Of a DNA stretch of 64,000 nt, positions 45,501 through 59,200 are shown piece by piece. Numbering within the stretch: position 1 is the first letter of the stretch; the number at the start of each line of letters is the position of its first letter. The notes under the pieces are model-generated. The model was not told where the DNA came from, searched no databases, and worked only from the letters and a program-made list of their open reading frames with translations. The stretch spans positions 1,550,001-1,614,000 of the forward strand of contig JAKZAN010000007.1 in the NCBI GenBank assembly GCA_023053545.1, given 5' to 3'. Source of the stretch: Lepidurus packardi (Eukaryota > Arthropoda > Branchiopoda > Notostraca > Triopsidae). The position numbers were made by a program, and so were the translations under genes.

Positions 45501-48500
45501 ACATACGCAAGTCGCTGGGACGTTGCCCAGCGGACTAAAAACTTCCCACTAAAAGATAAAATAGTTTTTATCTTCGAGGAAGCTCCAGAGGGAGCATTTT
45601 TGTGCGGTCCTGACAGCGCTTTCACATTGGACTTTCAGTGAGGACCAGACCGGGAAGGAACTTGCCCACAAACTTCCCATATGTACGGAGCCTTAAGTAT
45701 TAGATCGGACTTATATGATATCATATGCAATCGTTTTTGCTCGCTAAGCGAGCTGTCTGTTTTACGACCTGGCTTTCTAATTTTTATCGACGCAAGTGTA
45801 ACGTTGAAACTTTATGGAATTGGTTTGCTTGGAAGGCAATACAACGCGATTAAGCTTTTGGGAGGACTCCTATAGAAAATGGGGGAATGCTTACACCCTT
45901 CCGCGATGGGAAGAAGGGAAAGCAAGTCAGTCGTAACGTAAAGCTGTAAGGGAATGGCTTTTAATTGAAAGAATCCAGTCAAGATGAAGAGTCACTTAAT
46001 GGGGTAAATGGCGAATGGAAGGGACGGGAAAGCTGCCGCCTTGTGCAGAGAGGAAAACGATACGAATTACCCGTACAATTCGAAGAAATAGGGCTGGAAT
46101 AATCGAATGCACCCTGAACATTATTTCAGGCTCCTGTCAAGTCATATATGATGGAAAGATGCACCTTTCCACCCCTGCCTAGCTTGTCGTATCTAGTTGC
46201 ATCCCCTTATCCATCAAAATCAAAAGAAAATCTAGGAAGCTCGCTATTTCTTTGGTTACAGGCTCACCCCTAAACTGTCTTGCCGGTAAATGTAAAGTTT
46301 CATTTTAATAAAGGAAGGTTTTGCAGCCTGCCTGCTTTGCTTTCGTCCAGATTTCTTTGACCTACTTCACAAGCGTTCTATGTTCCGGAAGATAGACGTA
46401 ACACAGCCAAAAATAAAGCTTTTGATATATTCTCCTGTGAACGTTATTTTGTCAGCTAAGACTGAAAACCATAAATCGGAGGAAATGCAGCACACAGCCT
46501 TTCCCTCCCGAACTACCGACTTTTGTTTAGCCTTCATATTTTCTCTCAAAAAGCAAAAAAAAAGAGCCCGGGAAATTAAAGCTAAAAGAGTCGGGACGGG
46601 AGGAGTTGAAGCATATATCCAGAAAAAAAATATATTTTTGCCAAGTTTCACTTTGTGGAACCATCTGACTCTGTTACTTCAAAGCACTTGCAGTGCCTGT
46701 CCCAACTATAAAAAAGTTAAAATGTGGAACCAAACCGAGGATTCGCTAATTTAAGCCACTTGTAAAGGGACAAAGTCCTTTTGTTTTATTAAAGTTTTCT
46801 CTATTTATTAGTCTGCCAGATTGGCCTTCTTCTACTCGAGGGGTTTCCACCCGCTGTGTAATAATGTCCTGCCCGCAGCAGTGACTAGTGACTCGACGAA
46901 ATTTGTCATGAGACGAGATTAAGATGGTGCTTGGTTTGGGGACTTGTTACACACCGGAATAGTACGCATTGTAGTATAGCACACAAGATGAGTACCCCCC
47001 TCCTCCACTTGGTGGGGCTTTTGTCTTTTCCTTTTTTGGTTGCCTTAGGCTAATGAGATTTTTGCTGTCTTTCTTTGCTTTCCAACTTTTTTGTGTCTCT
47101 TGTCCCAAGCCCATAACACTTGTCCACACAATTAACCACCAATAGCGTTCCCCTTCGTGTATTTCTAATTAGACCTCACTGGAATCCTTATAAGATGGTG
47201 CTCGCGGCGGGCCTTCTTGGAAAAGGGTCACCAAACCTAGCTTCACAGGAGCGCTTCTTTCGGTTCCCTCTTTTCCCCCGTCCCTTTTTCTACATGAGAC
47301 GTAGTTGCTGAAGGAGTACTTTCACTAAAGCAGCGAAGCAAAAGGCAAAAAAAAGGACGATCAAATAAGCCGAGAAGGCAAGACTTCCGACGACGAATTA
47401 GCAATGGCCTTACTTACAATATTTAGTAGTCCAGGAGCAATAAAACATGGTTGTAAAACGTGGCACAATACTTGCTCGTCCCAGCACAAAAGACCCGTGG
47501 TTGACCGTTATACTTAAGCCGTATGCGGGCGTTACGTTACGAGACCGAGCTGGTTGCTGCTGCAGCAGTTTGTGGGGCAAAAGCCCTTGCGTCTTCCTCG
47601 GAGGCTACAACCTGACTGCATTTCGGAGGCCGAGAAGCTGTGGCTTTTGGTCTGACTCTGAACTCCGTGAGATGCTGATCTCCGTGGGGAAGTATGTGTA
47701 TGGGATGAAGAGCAGAGCAACCATAGGTGACTCCGTTGGGCGGGATTGATCGCGGAAAGGTCTTCCTTATTTTTATTTCTTCTCTTCGATGTTGCTTTTG
47801 TTTTCTATTTTGGGGACTTGTTTCAGGAGGCAGGTTCGATTCTAATCAAAAACAAAGAAAGGAGCTAAAGCAGGCAGGAGAAAATCGGAAGGTCTCTCTA
47901 CAGTCAGGTTTTTTTATTCCCTTGTATTTTTTTTCTTATTATTCGACTTCTTTGTATACTGTCGTTTATGCAGTTTGGCATGATTGTGCTTCAAAAGAGC
48001 ACTGCTTTGTTGGTGTGAAACATTGGGTATGTTGGAATAGAGCTTGTTCGTTTTTAGATCCATTTTCTCAACTTCCTTCGTCTTCTTATCGTGATTTTTA
48101 GGATTTGTCTTTTGATCTGCTTGAGTTTTTTTTTTTTTTTTCAATCAAGAATCCTTTGTTGGTCGAAGAGTTTACCCACCATCGTCCACATTCAACGATT
48201 CTCGAAAACATTCTTAAACCAAAAGAAGAAGAAAGAGTCTTACCATAGCAGATGGTTATCCCCCAACGATTAAAGTTCTCCTTTTGTCGCTTTTGGATGC
48301 GCACTTATTTCCCACGTAATTTGCATATGCAAAGAATAACTTGTCATTCTCTTTAGAAGCTTTATTCCAGCGACGATACAAAAGAAGATGTACCAGCGAC
48401 TAATTTCCGCTTCTGTTCTCCTGCAAAGATGCTCTTGGTTGTGATGACTGATGTCTTGTGACGGGTGGGCATTGTTTGAGCAAGAAAAAGGACGAACACA

Positions 48501-51500
48501 GTAGCTACGGGCAAACCTCCCAACAATAGGCTTGCAGTCAGCTTGTTTTAATCGTTCGCCTTTGCATGTAGCGGGCAAAGATTCTTTCGTTGTGTACCTT
48601 ATCTCTAGAATAGAGTCCCCATAGAAGCTTTTTTCCCCCATCGGTTTAACTAATTAAGGTTATCTTCACCTTCCCAAACGTGGTGCTGAAAGGGTACTAA
48701 ATATCTTTGAAGGATTGACGTAGTCTTAGATACACTGAAATGATTTCATTGTCATTTTGTATGCCGTCTTATGGCTGCGGCTTATTCTCTTGACACCTAG
48801 AAATGAGACTTGTCATTCCTAGGTATGGACTACTTCTCTGCCCGCGTGTGTATAACTTACTCACTTCAACCGGGTTAGCAGATAGTAATAAATATACGCT
48901 TGTATTCCTAGTGTCGATCATTTCGTAGAGCAGAATAATTGTTGAAGGCGAGGTAGAATAAGAAAGCACGCGAGGAAAGTATTTAACATAATGTATGTTA
49001 TGCCCGTACATTATAATTTCAGGTAATGGTCCTGACTGTAGTATTGAAAGAATGAATGGAAATTTTAGGAGCTAAACGTCGCCTTGAAGTGGGTATTGCA
49101 ACGTTCATTAAGCGAGTGAAACTGACGACCGAGACAAATTAACGTGCGGTGGTGCTTTAAACGAAGAGGCTGAGAGCTAAATTGCGGGAGCCTTCATTAA
49201 GGGCAAGAGTCCCTAGGGAAGAACGGTGTTGTGTGTATCTGCGTGTACGAAAGCTTGCCTAGACAGAGGAGTCGAGGAGTGTGCCGACTGTCGAGTGTCA
49301 AGAGAAGAGCTAGCGACCGAAAACTGTTACCGTAGACTATCATCGCACAGCATGAGCAGCGAGGGATATTAGGTGGGTTGCCGGTGTCATTACTTTTCGT
49401 CGGACATATCCACTTCCTTTACTGGAGCCTTTCAAGGCTTCTCTTTCAACGCAATCGAACTATTACTATACCAAGCGATATCTTTCTATTGCTTCATAAG
49501 GCGTACGGTTTGGTGTGTGTGTGTGTGTGTGGATCTGTCCATCGAGGTTAGGTAAACCAAGCGAACGCAGGGGGTTCTTTTAGGGTGGTCTTAGACATAA
49601 TGTAATTCCAAAGGATAAAGAGAAACGTATGGAGTGCCCTGTAACACAAAGTTTGCCGTTTGGAAGCTAGGGGATTACATTTTGATAATGCTCCCCTTGC
49701 CTTGTGGTTGTTGATGTAAGGCCACGTGACTGATAGCATCCCATTACGAAGACACACAACAGATAAGTGAGTAAACAAGCGCTGGACACTTGTGGACATG
49801 GAAAGGACACATTCCAAAACTTCTCTTTACCTCCTGAGTATATGGCATGTATGGGAACGGGAATATCAGCTTCTTTGCTCTTCTCTATCGTTATATGTTT
49901 TCGCTTTTTTCCCCCCTTTTTCCTTTTTAGTTGCTCATTCCTCAACGAGAATTTCATATCGACCCTGTCAGTGCTGTCATGCTTGGACCGTTTACCTCCC
50001 CAGTCGTCATCCATCATCTTCAACACCAACTCAGGACCTAAACGACTAAAACAAGTGTATTAAGCTAGAAGAAAACGCCTCGTAGCCCAGAATAAGATTT
50101 TTTTCTCTTGCCAGTAATTATGCAGATGATAGTACTATCATTTACGCATGTGAATTCCGTCCCATTCCTGTTCTTCATCGACAAGGGGACAAGTTACCCA
50201 CATGTCACCGTGCAGTAATACCGCACAAGCCGTATAACTGTCCTCATTACTTTTTGTCATGGCTTTGAGACTATCGTGCGGCACGTTAGTTTCCGTAATG
50301 AATGAACGTGATCAATCTTGAAAGTGTTCCATAGACGTACCCTAATATACTTGCCTATTGGGATATACATTCCTTGAATGTATCTTATTATTTTTCTCTC
50401 GGAGCGTAACACACTCTGCGACTGGTATATTAAGGTAATTTAATGATGGCCTTTGGCACGGGCTACATGGCAAAAAGGAACGAGAAAATTGGACTGATTG
50501 AGTATGCGAGTGTAAGTTGAAGTCACCACAAGTGCTGAGTCTTGTTCGAGTCTTAAAAGTCCCAGTCCTAAACATGGGCACCTCCCCAACTCTACAGCTA
50601 AATATCTCACAGTGTAAGCCCCCACATTGCCGAACTACGGTATCCCACGTATGCAATGCAGTAAGCTTGTAATCTTATCCACGAGAAGTTGGCTGGCGAC
50701 GAAAAAGAGAGCATACAACGGCGAATTTATGGTGGTATATAAGAGATCCCAAAAGCGAATCGTTCTAACTATTCATGGTGCGCTAAGTTCTGCATCTTGG
50801 TCGAACATCGAAACACTTTTGGCTCCGCAGCCCGTTTCCATGCAAAAGTGCCGCCCTCAAGTCAGAAAGCTTCGTGGCAACGCTCAAGCTAGAGCGGCAA
50901 AACTATGCTGTATCTTATAAATCCGAGCTAGGCAATAAAAACGTATACGTAAGTTATCTGTGACTAGGACAGTGTGCAAAGTATGTGTGGAAAGGAAGGA
51001 AGAAAACAAAATAAAGGGGGAAGAAAGCAAAGAAAAATGCATTGCAAGAGAGTAGGTTAATTAATTATGAAGGACTGTCATGAGCTCCGGCATATCCAAC
51101 CTTCGCATAGGGAACTAGACGCGTACAATATTTAGGTGTTGATGGTCAATTCTAGCCAGATACCTTTCAGAACTCATTCAATTTGCAAGAAGCCCTTCCA
51201 TGGTTGGCAGGTTCGGGAAAACAGACAGGTTTTTCCTAGCTGTGCAGGAGGATACGGGAGTACCGCGACATCCTCGGAGGATTTTTAGATTTCACCTTCA
51301 CGTCGATATCTTTAGAAACAGTTAGCTGTGGATGCTTGGGAACGAAGTCAGACGCTAAGAGAGAGCTTCTTTAACTATTCATATTTGAGGGTGTAAAGGT
51401 CGAACTTTAGATTTTTTTTTTATCTCCAGTACGCCTAGTTTTTTTTTTGGTTATTTTGTACTTTCAGTTCCGATACCAGCTTATTACTTGATACAGGTTA

Positions 51501-54326
51501 ACGCTTTTTCTCTGTCTCGTAAACCAAAGTCTTTTTTGACTGTAAATTGCTGTGATTCCTTGCGTCTCCCTCTCTCGTTAATTCTTTTTGTCTGCCTACA
51601 CGTGGTCTATTTTCTCTCTGGGAAAGAGGCTTTCGAATGGAAAAGCGGCACGAGAGAACCGTCATGCAACTAGAGAGCAAATCTACCCTCGTCTTCGTCG
51701 TTCTCGCGATCTAGCAAGAGTTGGTCGGCGAAGTAAAAGTCTCTATATACTGAGGTGGAACTCGGGGAGTTTGACGGGACGTGATTCGTGATCTTGCAGT
51801 GAATTCCACGCTTGGATAGAAAACGCCCTAACTTGATTCCGGACAGCTTGGGACCTCCATACCAAATCACAGTAGTGGAATCTTCAGTACAGTTCCGCAG
51901 AAACACAGAAATCGGTGCAACGTCAACCGCATCCACAGCAAGTTAAAAGTTTCAATCTTCACGTAGTTGCTTTAACTTTTCCGTAGATTTATTGAACATC
52001 TTAGCCTCTACCACCACACCCCGAAGACAGATTTTTTAGCTCTCCTGATCCCCGTCTCCTTTCTTCGCCTTGATCTACTAGTTAGTGCTACCTAAATCGC
52101 TTTCTGCTTTAGTCAGCAAAAGATTGTCAGAGATCGGATCACAGTATACGAGAAACCGCTACACTGCAGACTTATATGGGGATAATGAAGACTAAGTCAT
52201 AGATCTTGTTATAAGCCCCCTAGTCGCAAAAGGTATAGCCTTGGTTTATTTATGCTTCTAATTCATTCTGTTCCTCAATTTTGCTTTTTTTTCTTAGCTT
52301 GCTTCCGTAGCCCCTTGAAGGTATAAGTTGCACTCTCTTACTTGACAACTCGTTACTTCTCAAGAGATGCTTGTAAAAGCACGCAAAGTCTGCTTGCAGA
52401 TAGAGTGCAGAAAGGGGGCTTGATGTGTATTCAAATTTTCAAGCTTGATGAAATTATCGAACAGTCTGGCAAGTCGTGGTATGCCTTTTTCCATCTCCCT
52501 TTTCAGTGCCTATATTTTCAATTTTTCCTTTTTACGTTATGTTTACTGGGTCCAAACCTAAGAATTTTTTTTTTTTTTAAGTAAAAATGAAGAATTGAGC
52601 TCAGGTCGATCCTGTGGTGAACCGCAATTGAGTTACCGCTTGTTGTGGCTTGGGAGCTAATTGACACGTCGGAGCTTAACTTCATCAGCATTTGCAGAAC
52701 AGTTCTCACTAAACTTTTTTCTCCCTGGTAAAGTAACTGGTGTATGTTAAACCCAAAATGTTAGGTCTTTGGCTTGGGTTTGTTTTTACAAATTTGTGAT
52801 TTTCTAGTCGGTTAGCTCTCGTGGGTAAGAAGCTTGTTCATCGTCTTTTCAGCAATTTAACAAATTATCTGGCAACGAAACGGACGGTGAAATTGGAGAT
52901 AACAGAAACTTGAATTGGGAGGGATAAATTAATAGTTAACTTAAGATGGTGTAATGGTGCTGACTGTTCGTAAGGTGGTGCGCTGAAGGACTCATAAATA
53001 TTACGGAGAAGTCTGCATTTGTCAGCCATGCTAATTGGGTCGTGATCGAAGGATCCGGCTGGCGCTATTACGCCGCAAAAGATCCAAGGCCGCGGGAAAA
53101 ACTGGGAAAACTTGAACGAGACAGACGGAAATGAGAGAAGAAAACTTGTCAGAAGTGGTTTTTATTTGCAGAAAATTGGTGTTGGTTTGTCTAGTGTTAT
53201 ACTCACCTTGCCCACGCAGAACAATAGAGCAGGTTAACACGGAATTTGATAGAAAAGGAGGTAACAGAGATAGCTTTCTAGGACTCCGTATTATTGAAGA
53301 ACACGAAGCTAGACAAGACGTTTTTTTTTCTCCGAGATTTGTTTTATGTCCTTGGTCTGGAGATGAGAAAGAGGGACGAAACGCCCAGTTTGTTCGTGGA
53401 ATTGACCCTTTGCTTTTATTTTCCCCAAAAATGAGACGCTTTACCAAACTCGGGGAAGAATAACCGAGCGACACTAGCGATTTTCCTCCTTTTGCAGTGC
53501 GCGCTTGCAGTCGACGATAGACGGCAATTCATTTAGCAGTTGACGAGCGGTAATGAAAGGGAAACTGGGATTCAGTGGGCCATTGTAGCAAAAAGAAGCA
53601 ATTAAGATGTTGAAAACAATGTCGCTAAGCGGAGACAAAATATACGGTTTGTGGGGAACTATAAAAGCTATAAACAGTCGCGCAAAAAATAATACGTTTT
53701 GTTTCCGCAATTTGCCTCGAAAACTGCAAGGTATGTCTTGCTTCACTACTTCTTAGCCATCCTTCCTCACGAGTCTTTTAGGGGGAAAAACGCCTACCTC
53801 TACCTCGGAATGTAAGTAGAATTTCTGAATTTATTAGCTTGAGTTTTTATGTTCAAATTAGTATACACCAGGTGGCACCAGTGTATAGGGGTCGATCCCG
53901 CCAACGGTTCCAGTTTTTCAAATTGAAGTAAAGCCAACGTTCAAAAGTATAAAGCAAAACAAAAGGTCTGTGTTAGTTGTTCCCGCTAAAACCTAGTTTT
54001 TCTCCTATTAAGACGTGTGCTAAAAAGTTGCTAAAGTTGTGTATTTTCTAAGAACAAGGTAGATTGGTACGTGTAAGCTGGCAAAAACTCCAGCTAACTA
54101 ATTGACAACTGAAAGCGGATAATCCTGTCCTGTGGGCAACCAAAATAACGACAATGACCACATCTTTAGAACAAAGAACTGGTATAACATTTATTTAAAC
54201 ATTCAACGGCAGAAAAAACTAATTGTATCTTATTAGTTTGCATATTCTTCTGATCATTAAACATGATTGATCTCCATTCTTATTGACAGTTCATTTTAGT
54301 TTTGGCTACGGGCAAAGTTACCAGAG
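42586..54326. other. About 11.7 kb without a recognisable gene
   Basis: I found no exon with domain-like wording on either strand. Open frames are short, overlap on both strands and lack splice-linked partners. Visible small features are a direct duplication of about 25 bases at 42669-42719 (tgaatgtatggtctgtgtcc), GT microsatellite at 49514-49530 and several T runs (for example 48124-48142). The region lies upstream of DIP copy 2 and downstream of the TULIP gene, so it may contain regulatory DNA or untranslated 5' exons of the DIP gene. Fast-evolving or lineage-specific genes cannot be excluded. Confidence 0.45.
53868..53881 (+). promoter_or_regulatory. CTCF-like motif at the edge of the gene-poor region
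   Basis: The text CCAGGTGGCACCAG contains AGGTGGC followed by AC, close to the arthropod CTCF core. It lies 450 bases from the 3' end of the TULIP-like gene. Motif match only. Confidence 0.3.
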
Positions 54327-56057
54327 TTAAAGCCTCTCCGTTTGACTTAGAGGAAGGTTTGCCAGCTGCTCGTTTATAAGAGCTTCCATATCCAATTCAT
54401 TTAATTGTCTCTGGATAAGATCCTTCAGTACAGGTTCCATGGCTTTCAGGATAAGATGACGCATTCCGTTGACTCCAAAGTTGACCCCAAACTCTATGAT
54501 GTAGTCCAGTGTTCCGGCTCCTTGGGACAAGATCTGTACGCATAAAAAGGCAATCCCAATTGGAAGCTGCTTATTGTATAGAAGCATTCCTCTTACCTGG
54601 ATGTTGCCCAAATCAAGCTGGAGTGTTTTCAGTTGAGGTTTCTCTCGCGTATCCAATGATTGACTTAAAGCTAACGTAATATCCAAAGATTCAATACTTA
54701 ATTTTAATATTCCTTTTCTGGCTAGCCAACTGAAGGAACCCAACTCAATGGCCCAGTCGTACTTGGCCTTTAGTTGTTGTGTTGCGACTTGCACGTGGAC
54801 GTGAAGCGTTTTATCTTCCAAGGAAGCGTTGATATTTCCACTCCTGTGGAAATAACAAAGACAATCAGTTCACGTTAGGCGATTATGCGCTTGTTAGTTT
54901 ACAAGAGAGTTTACCTGTACAAGGTAGACAAGCCGCGTAGTTCGCCGTTCTGTAGCTTCACGTTGAGATTGAAACCTTCAGACCAATCCTGTTTTTCCGG
55001 TAGCATGAACGGATCCAGGCCTTCTTGAATGATTTTCCCTCTGAGTTGCGCTATCATGTAATCAATCGGGGCCAACGAATTGGCAAAGGTTTGTCCCAGA
55101 CTTCGCATCTGCGTATTCATTGTCTCCTGCAGCTTCTCGTTAACTTGAGCGAAAATCATAGGCTTAATAGAATCGAAGATAAACGTTCCCACCGAATTAA
55201 TAATGCCCTGACAGGAAAATTCCATTACTGTCGTTAATGCGTCCAATTCTCAACTCGCGTTTTAAGCCTGTTCAGTGCTAAAGCGCTCTTACTCCGAACT
55301 TACTTGGAACAAGCTGCCGAAAAAGCCCAAATTATCAAATTTCAAAGAAATGTCCGCGAACTTGACGTCTAACGCAATATCCGAAGCTTGCAAGTTCCCA
55401 TTCGGGTCTATAACCAAAGCAGCCGTTCCCTCCGCTTGAACTTTGACCAAAGTCACATTAAAGCTGCCAGATGACCGACTAAACCAAGACCCCATCTTGT
55501 AGCGTCCTAAAACCTATCAAAACAGTCATAAATCCACTTTTTATGACTCTGGTACGAGGCTCGTAAATTTGCCTACGCAGGAAGTGTTTCAAATCTGAGT
55601 ACATTTACCTGCAGAGTATCAAAGGAAAGCGCGACGGAAGCTGTTAAATGCTTCCCATCCAACCGGACATAGTCGAGCTTAAACTTGGACAATCCGTGCA
55701 AAAGAGCTTCGCTAAATTGCAGTTTAGTGCCGGAAAAATCGCCAGCAAAGTCCGGAATGGGCATAGGGTCAGGAATTGGAGCTCCTGGCAAGCCTCGTGG
55801 CTCTTCTTGTTTAAAATGGTCCAGGACCTGTTGCACTCTTTCGTATATCGGCAGCGAATCGTTGGCAGTTGGCAAAGTGTCTGAATTGGATAATTGCGGA
55901 GCGTCGGGCAATTCATCCTCGGGATCGCCGGGCAACACAGGTTGCCCTAGTAAACCTGTAATAAAATATGCATACAGAGATATAGCTTAAGAAAAAACCC
56001 GCTAGTTTTACCCGAAATGCTTAAAAGCAGGCACAAAACTGGGAGGATGTTGACCAT
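54327..56057 (-). CDS. Secreted TULIP / group-7 allergen-like lipid-binding protein
   Basis: Minus-strand exons 56057-56012, 55955-55609, 55513-55304, 55207-54915, 54843-54597 and 54533-54327 join in frame to 449 residues. A signal peptide (MVNILPVLCLLLSISG) is followed by an acidic, proline-rich segment and then by a domain with KMGSWFSRSSGSFNVTLVKV, DVKFADISLKFDNLGFFG, GIINSVGTFIFDSIKPMIFA and LNELDMEALINEQLANLPL. The alternating amphipathic strands, the D-I-S-x-x-F-x-N-L-G phrase and the long C-terminal helix fit the group-7 mite-allergen / juvenile-hormone-binding-like branch of the TULIP fold, which holds lipids in a hydrophobic tube. Ligand and tissue are unknown. The acceptor of exon 4 was set at 55208 because only that join stays open. 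The 63-base intron 54596-54534 is a multiple of three and has no stop, so a longer 470-residue form is possible. The gene is head-to-head with IQGAP. Confidence 0.7.
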
Positions 56058-56279
56058 CTTACAGGAAACACTACACTGGGGGGATGGTTCTGGGTTTCCA
56101 CTGACATGACCTTTGGTCTTTGCTCGACTTGCTTGGGTAGCAGAATTCTAGTGGTGTTGATATGCATGCATTTATGTTGGTTTTCATTAGCTGTGCAACG
56201 TCGAGAAGTCCTGTAGTTCCTCGTATATACGCCAAGATTATCTCTCTTTTCTCTCTTTCTTTGCGTTTTAGAGCGGGAT
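56058..56279. promoter_or_regulatory. Shared divergent promoter, TULIP gene and IQGAP
   Basis: Only 222 bases separate the two start codons, which face away from each other, so the promoters must overlap unless IQGAP has a further upstream exon. An acceptor-like tttgcgttttag at 56261-56272 hints at such an exon. Confidence 0.45.
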
Positions 56280-59200
56280 ATGCGTCTTACAGCAGAGGAA
56301 ATGGACGAACGACGTCATGAACACACAGCCTACGAGTACCTTTGTCATTTGCAGGAAACGAAAGTGTATGTTTTTCTGATATTTCTGATATTTTTTCTTG
56401 TATTTAATTCCTGCATATTCATAAAATTTCTACTGTTATGAAACTTGAGCTTTTGTTTTGCAGATGGATGGAGTCTTGTTTGAATGATGAGTTGCCACCC
56501 AGCACGGAACTGGAAGAAGCCTTACGTAACGGCGTTTACTTGGCGAAACTGGGACACCGATACACTCCGGCTGTCGTGCCTTTAAAAAAGATCTACGATG
56601 CGGATCAAAAGCGGTACAAAGCTGTCGGGTTAACCTTTCGCCACACGGATAACATCAATTACTGGATTGCTTCCATGAAAGAACTCGGTTTACCTCCAGT
56701 AAGTCATTTAACTGAATGATTTCGCTGCATTTCAGCATCGTTTGGTCATTGTCTGTAGTAGTAATGGAACATCCTTTCCCCCTAGATTTTTTACCCCGAG
56801 ACCACGGACTTGTACGATAAAAAGAACTGCCCTCGTGTAGTGTACTGTCTTCACGCTCTGAGTCTGTATTTGTTCCGTTTGGGAACTGCACCTCAGATGC
56901 AAGACTTGTATGGCAAAGCGACGTTTACAAGTATGGCTTCTGGAGTCGCTGAGTGTTGTCTTAACACTTTCTTTTCTTCCATGTGTACTCGAAGGCGAGG
57001 AAATTAGTGCCATGAGTGAAGAACTGCGTAAATACGGCCTACCTATGCCCCAGTTTCGAAAAATAGGTGGCCTCTTAGCTGGCGAACTACCCGTGGATGA
57101 AGCCGCGTTGCATGCCGCTATCCTCGCTATTAATGATGTCATTTCATCCCAGTCCAAAGATTCGCTTACAGCTCTGCAAAACCCCCAAGCCCATTTGCAG
57201 CATATTGACCCCACTGCCATCAAATTATACCAAGAGGTTTTGTTCCAAGCATTGGAAGAGAAACGCGAAAGTGCCCAAAACCGGAGCTTGAGCGATTCAT
57301 ACGTGCCCGATATCTACGATGAACTGCTTACCCAAGCTGAAATCCAGGGACACCTTAAAGCCTGTAACGTATACAGCATCCTCCAACATATCACCTTGGC
57401 CGTCAAGCACAGCGACGCTGAACGATTGATAGAATTGCTTCGAAAGCCCACCTTGAACCTCAAAGAAGTTGATCCGAATTATCAAGAGGAGTACTGTGCT
57501 TTCTTTAATCGCGAGTTGCCCGCGTTGATAGAGCACAAGTTAGATCGCTCTTCATTGCAGCAGCTAATCAACGAATCTAACGCGAAAGGGAAATGCAAGC
57601 AAGAACGACATGAACTCCTGAGCCAGCTTAACCAAGCTTTAAAAGTAGGATCGGCCAATGATACTGTGCGGATCTTAAGTCATTTCCCAACCCAAGATGT
57701 GGGACCAATTATGGATTTGGCAGCCTCACTGTACCACGAAGTAATGAAAGAACTCCAGCGCGAAACGCAGCAAGATTTCACCTTTGAAGAAGTTTGTGGC
57801 GGCGTCAGGGTTATGACTCAAGTGGCAGAGGTCAACCTTGCTGTGGATCAGAACGACGATGCTCAGCTATGGAAAACTCTGAGTTGCCCAAGTCTGCATA
57901 TCCAGGGATTAGAATACGAACATCTCGCGCATTATCTCAACCACCTGAAACAAGAACGCCGGAGCAAAGTTAGCATGGGCGCTATGTGTCCTCTACTGAC
58001 CCACGGGGACTTGCAAGAGGCCGTTGACGTGGTCAATCATCAGATCGAGGTTGATGAAGAGCGCCTAGCCGTTCTGCACGCGATAAATGAAGCCGTTATT
58101 CATAGTCGGGCTCAAGAGTTGTTACAACTTTTGAGCCAGCCTGTGCTAGCGCTGCAAAATTTGGATTCAACGCTGGCGCCTTTGTATTTACGACTCTTGG
58201 TTATTTTGAAGAAAGCCAAGATGAGGATGATGGGCGAAGAAGTTGATTTGTGGTTAGAAGACGTAAAAGAGATGATGGTGGCTGCAGATAAACACTTCCA
58301 AGAAGCATTACAAGGTACGAATTTTCTCTTGAGTACTGCTAGCTTGCGAAAGGAAAACTCTAGACGTATTTTTTTGGATGATTTCTCGTAAAGCTTGCGA
58401 GACGTTGGCTGCAGTACATAACTCAGCATTAAGGAACGACCCCAAGGCTCTAGCCGAAGCTCTCCACGCTCCTTGTCTACGCTTACCGAGACTACCGGCA
58501 GCATTGGCAGCCCAAGCCCAGGAGCGAATTGCAGCTGATATACCACGTACTACGAATAGAGATGTATGGGTCGGGCATCGTTTGTTGCAAGGTTTACCGG
58601 TTTTTCTTAACATAACCGAGCAAAAAATCGCTTGGCAGCAACCAGAAAAGTACCACAAAAAAACCCTTGATCGTCAAGATTTGGAAGTAAGAATTCTATT
58701 CCAATGAAACAACTTTGAACTTTAAACTCATGTTGTCTTGATTAAGGATATTCTTCTGGAATTGATGTCAGAAGCGGACCCAAGTCAACAGCTCTCTCGT
58801 TTGGAGCCAATGCTTGTCAAGCTGCAAGCCCTTTGTAGAGGGTTTTTGTGTAGGGATCGTGTGACGGCTAAAATGGAACATTGGCAAAGTTGCGAAAAGC
58901 AGATAATTGCTATACAAGTAGACTTGTTCTTTGTGTGTTCCGTAAACACGATATTTATTTTTAGGCTTGGTGGAAGGGAATGTTACAACGGCGCGCATAT
59001 CTGTTGGAGTTGAAAAAAGCTCGTGAGACAATTGTGATTGAAACACGTGTTACGGAGGTTCAGAAGTCTCACACAGTTCCGTTGTTGGACTATTTTCAGC
59101 AATACGTAAGGTTCAGCTTCTATTTCTTTTTTTATGAAGGGATTTTTTTCCCCACGTTTGATCGGATTTCGTTTGCTGATAGGTTCACGAAGTTGTAGTG

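Noticed and set aside
47447-47749. Open frame of 100 codons in the gene-poor block
   Set aside because: No recognisable domain, opposing open frame of similar length, no splice logic.
54911-55246. Earlier start of TULIP exon 4 (near 55246)
   Set aside because: No acceptor in the right phase there; the acceptor before GIINSVGTF at 55208 joins exon 3 in frame.
56732-57223. Minus-strand open frame of 163 codons
   Set aside because: Shadow of IQGAP exons on the opposite strand.
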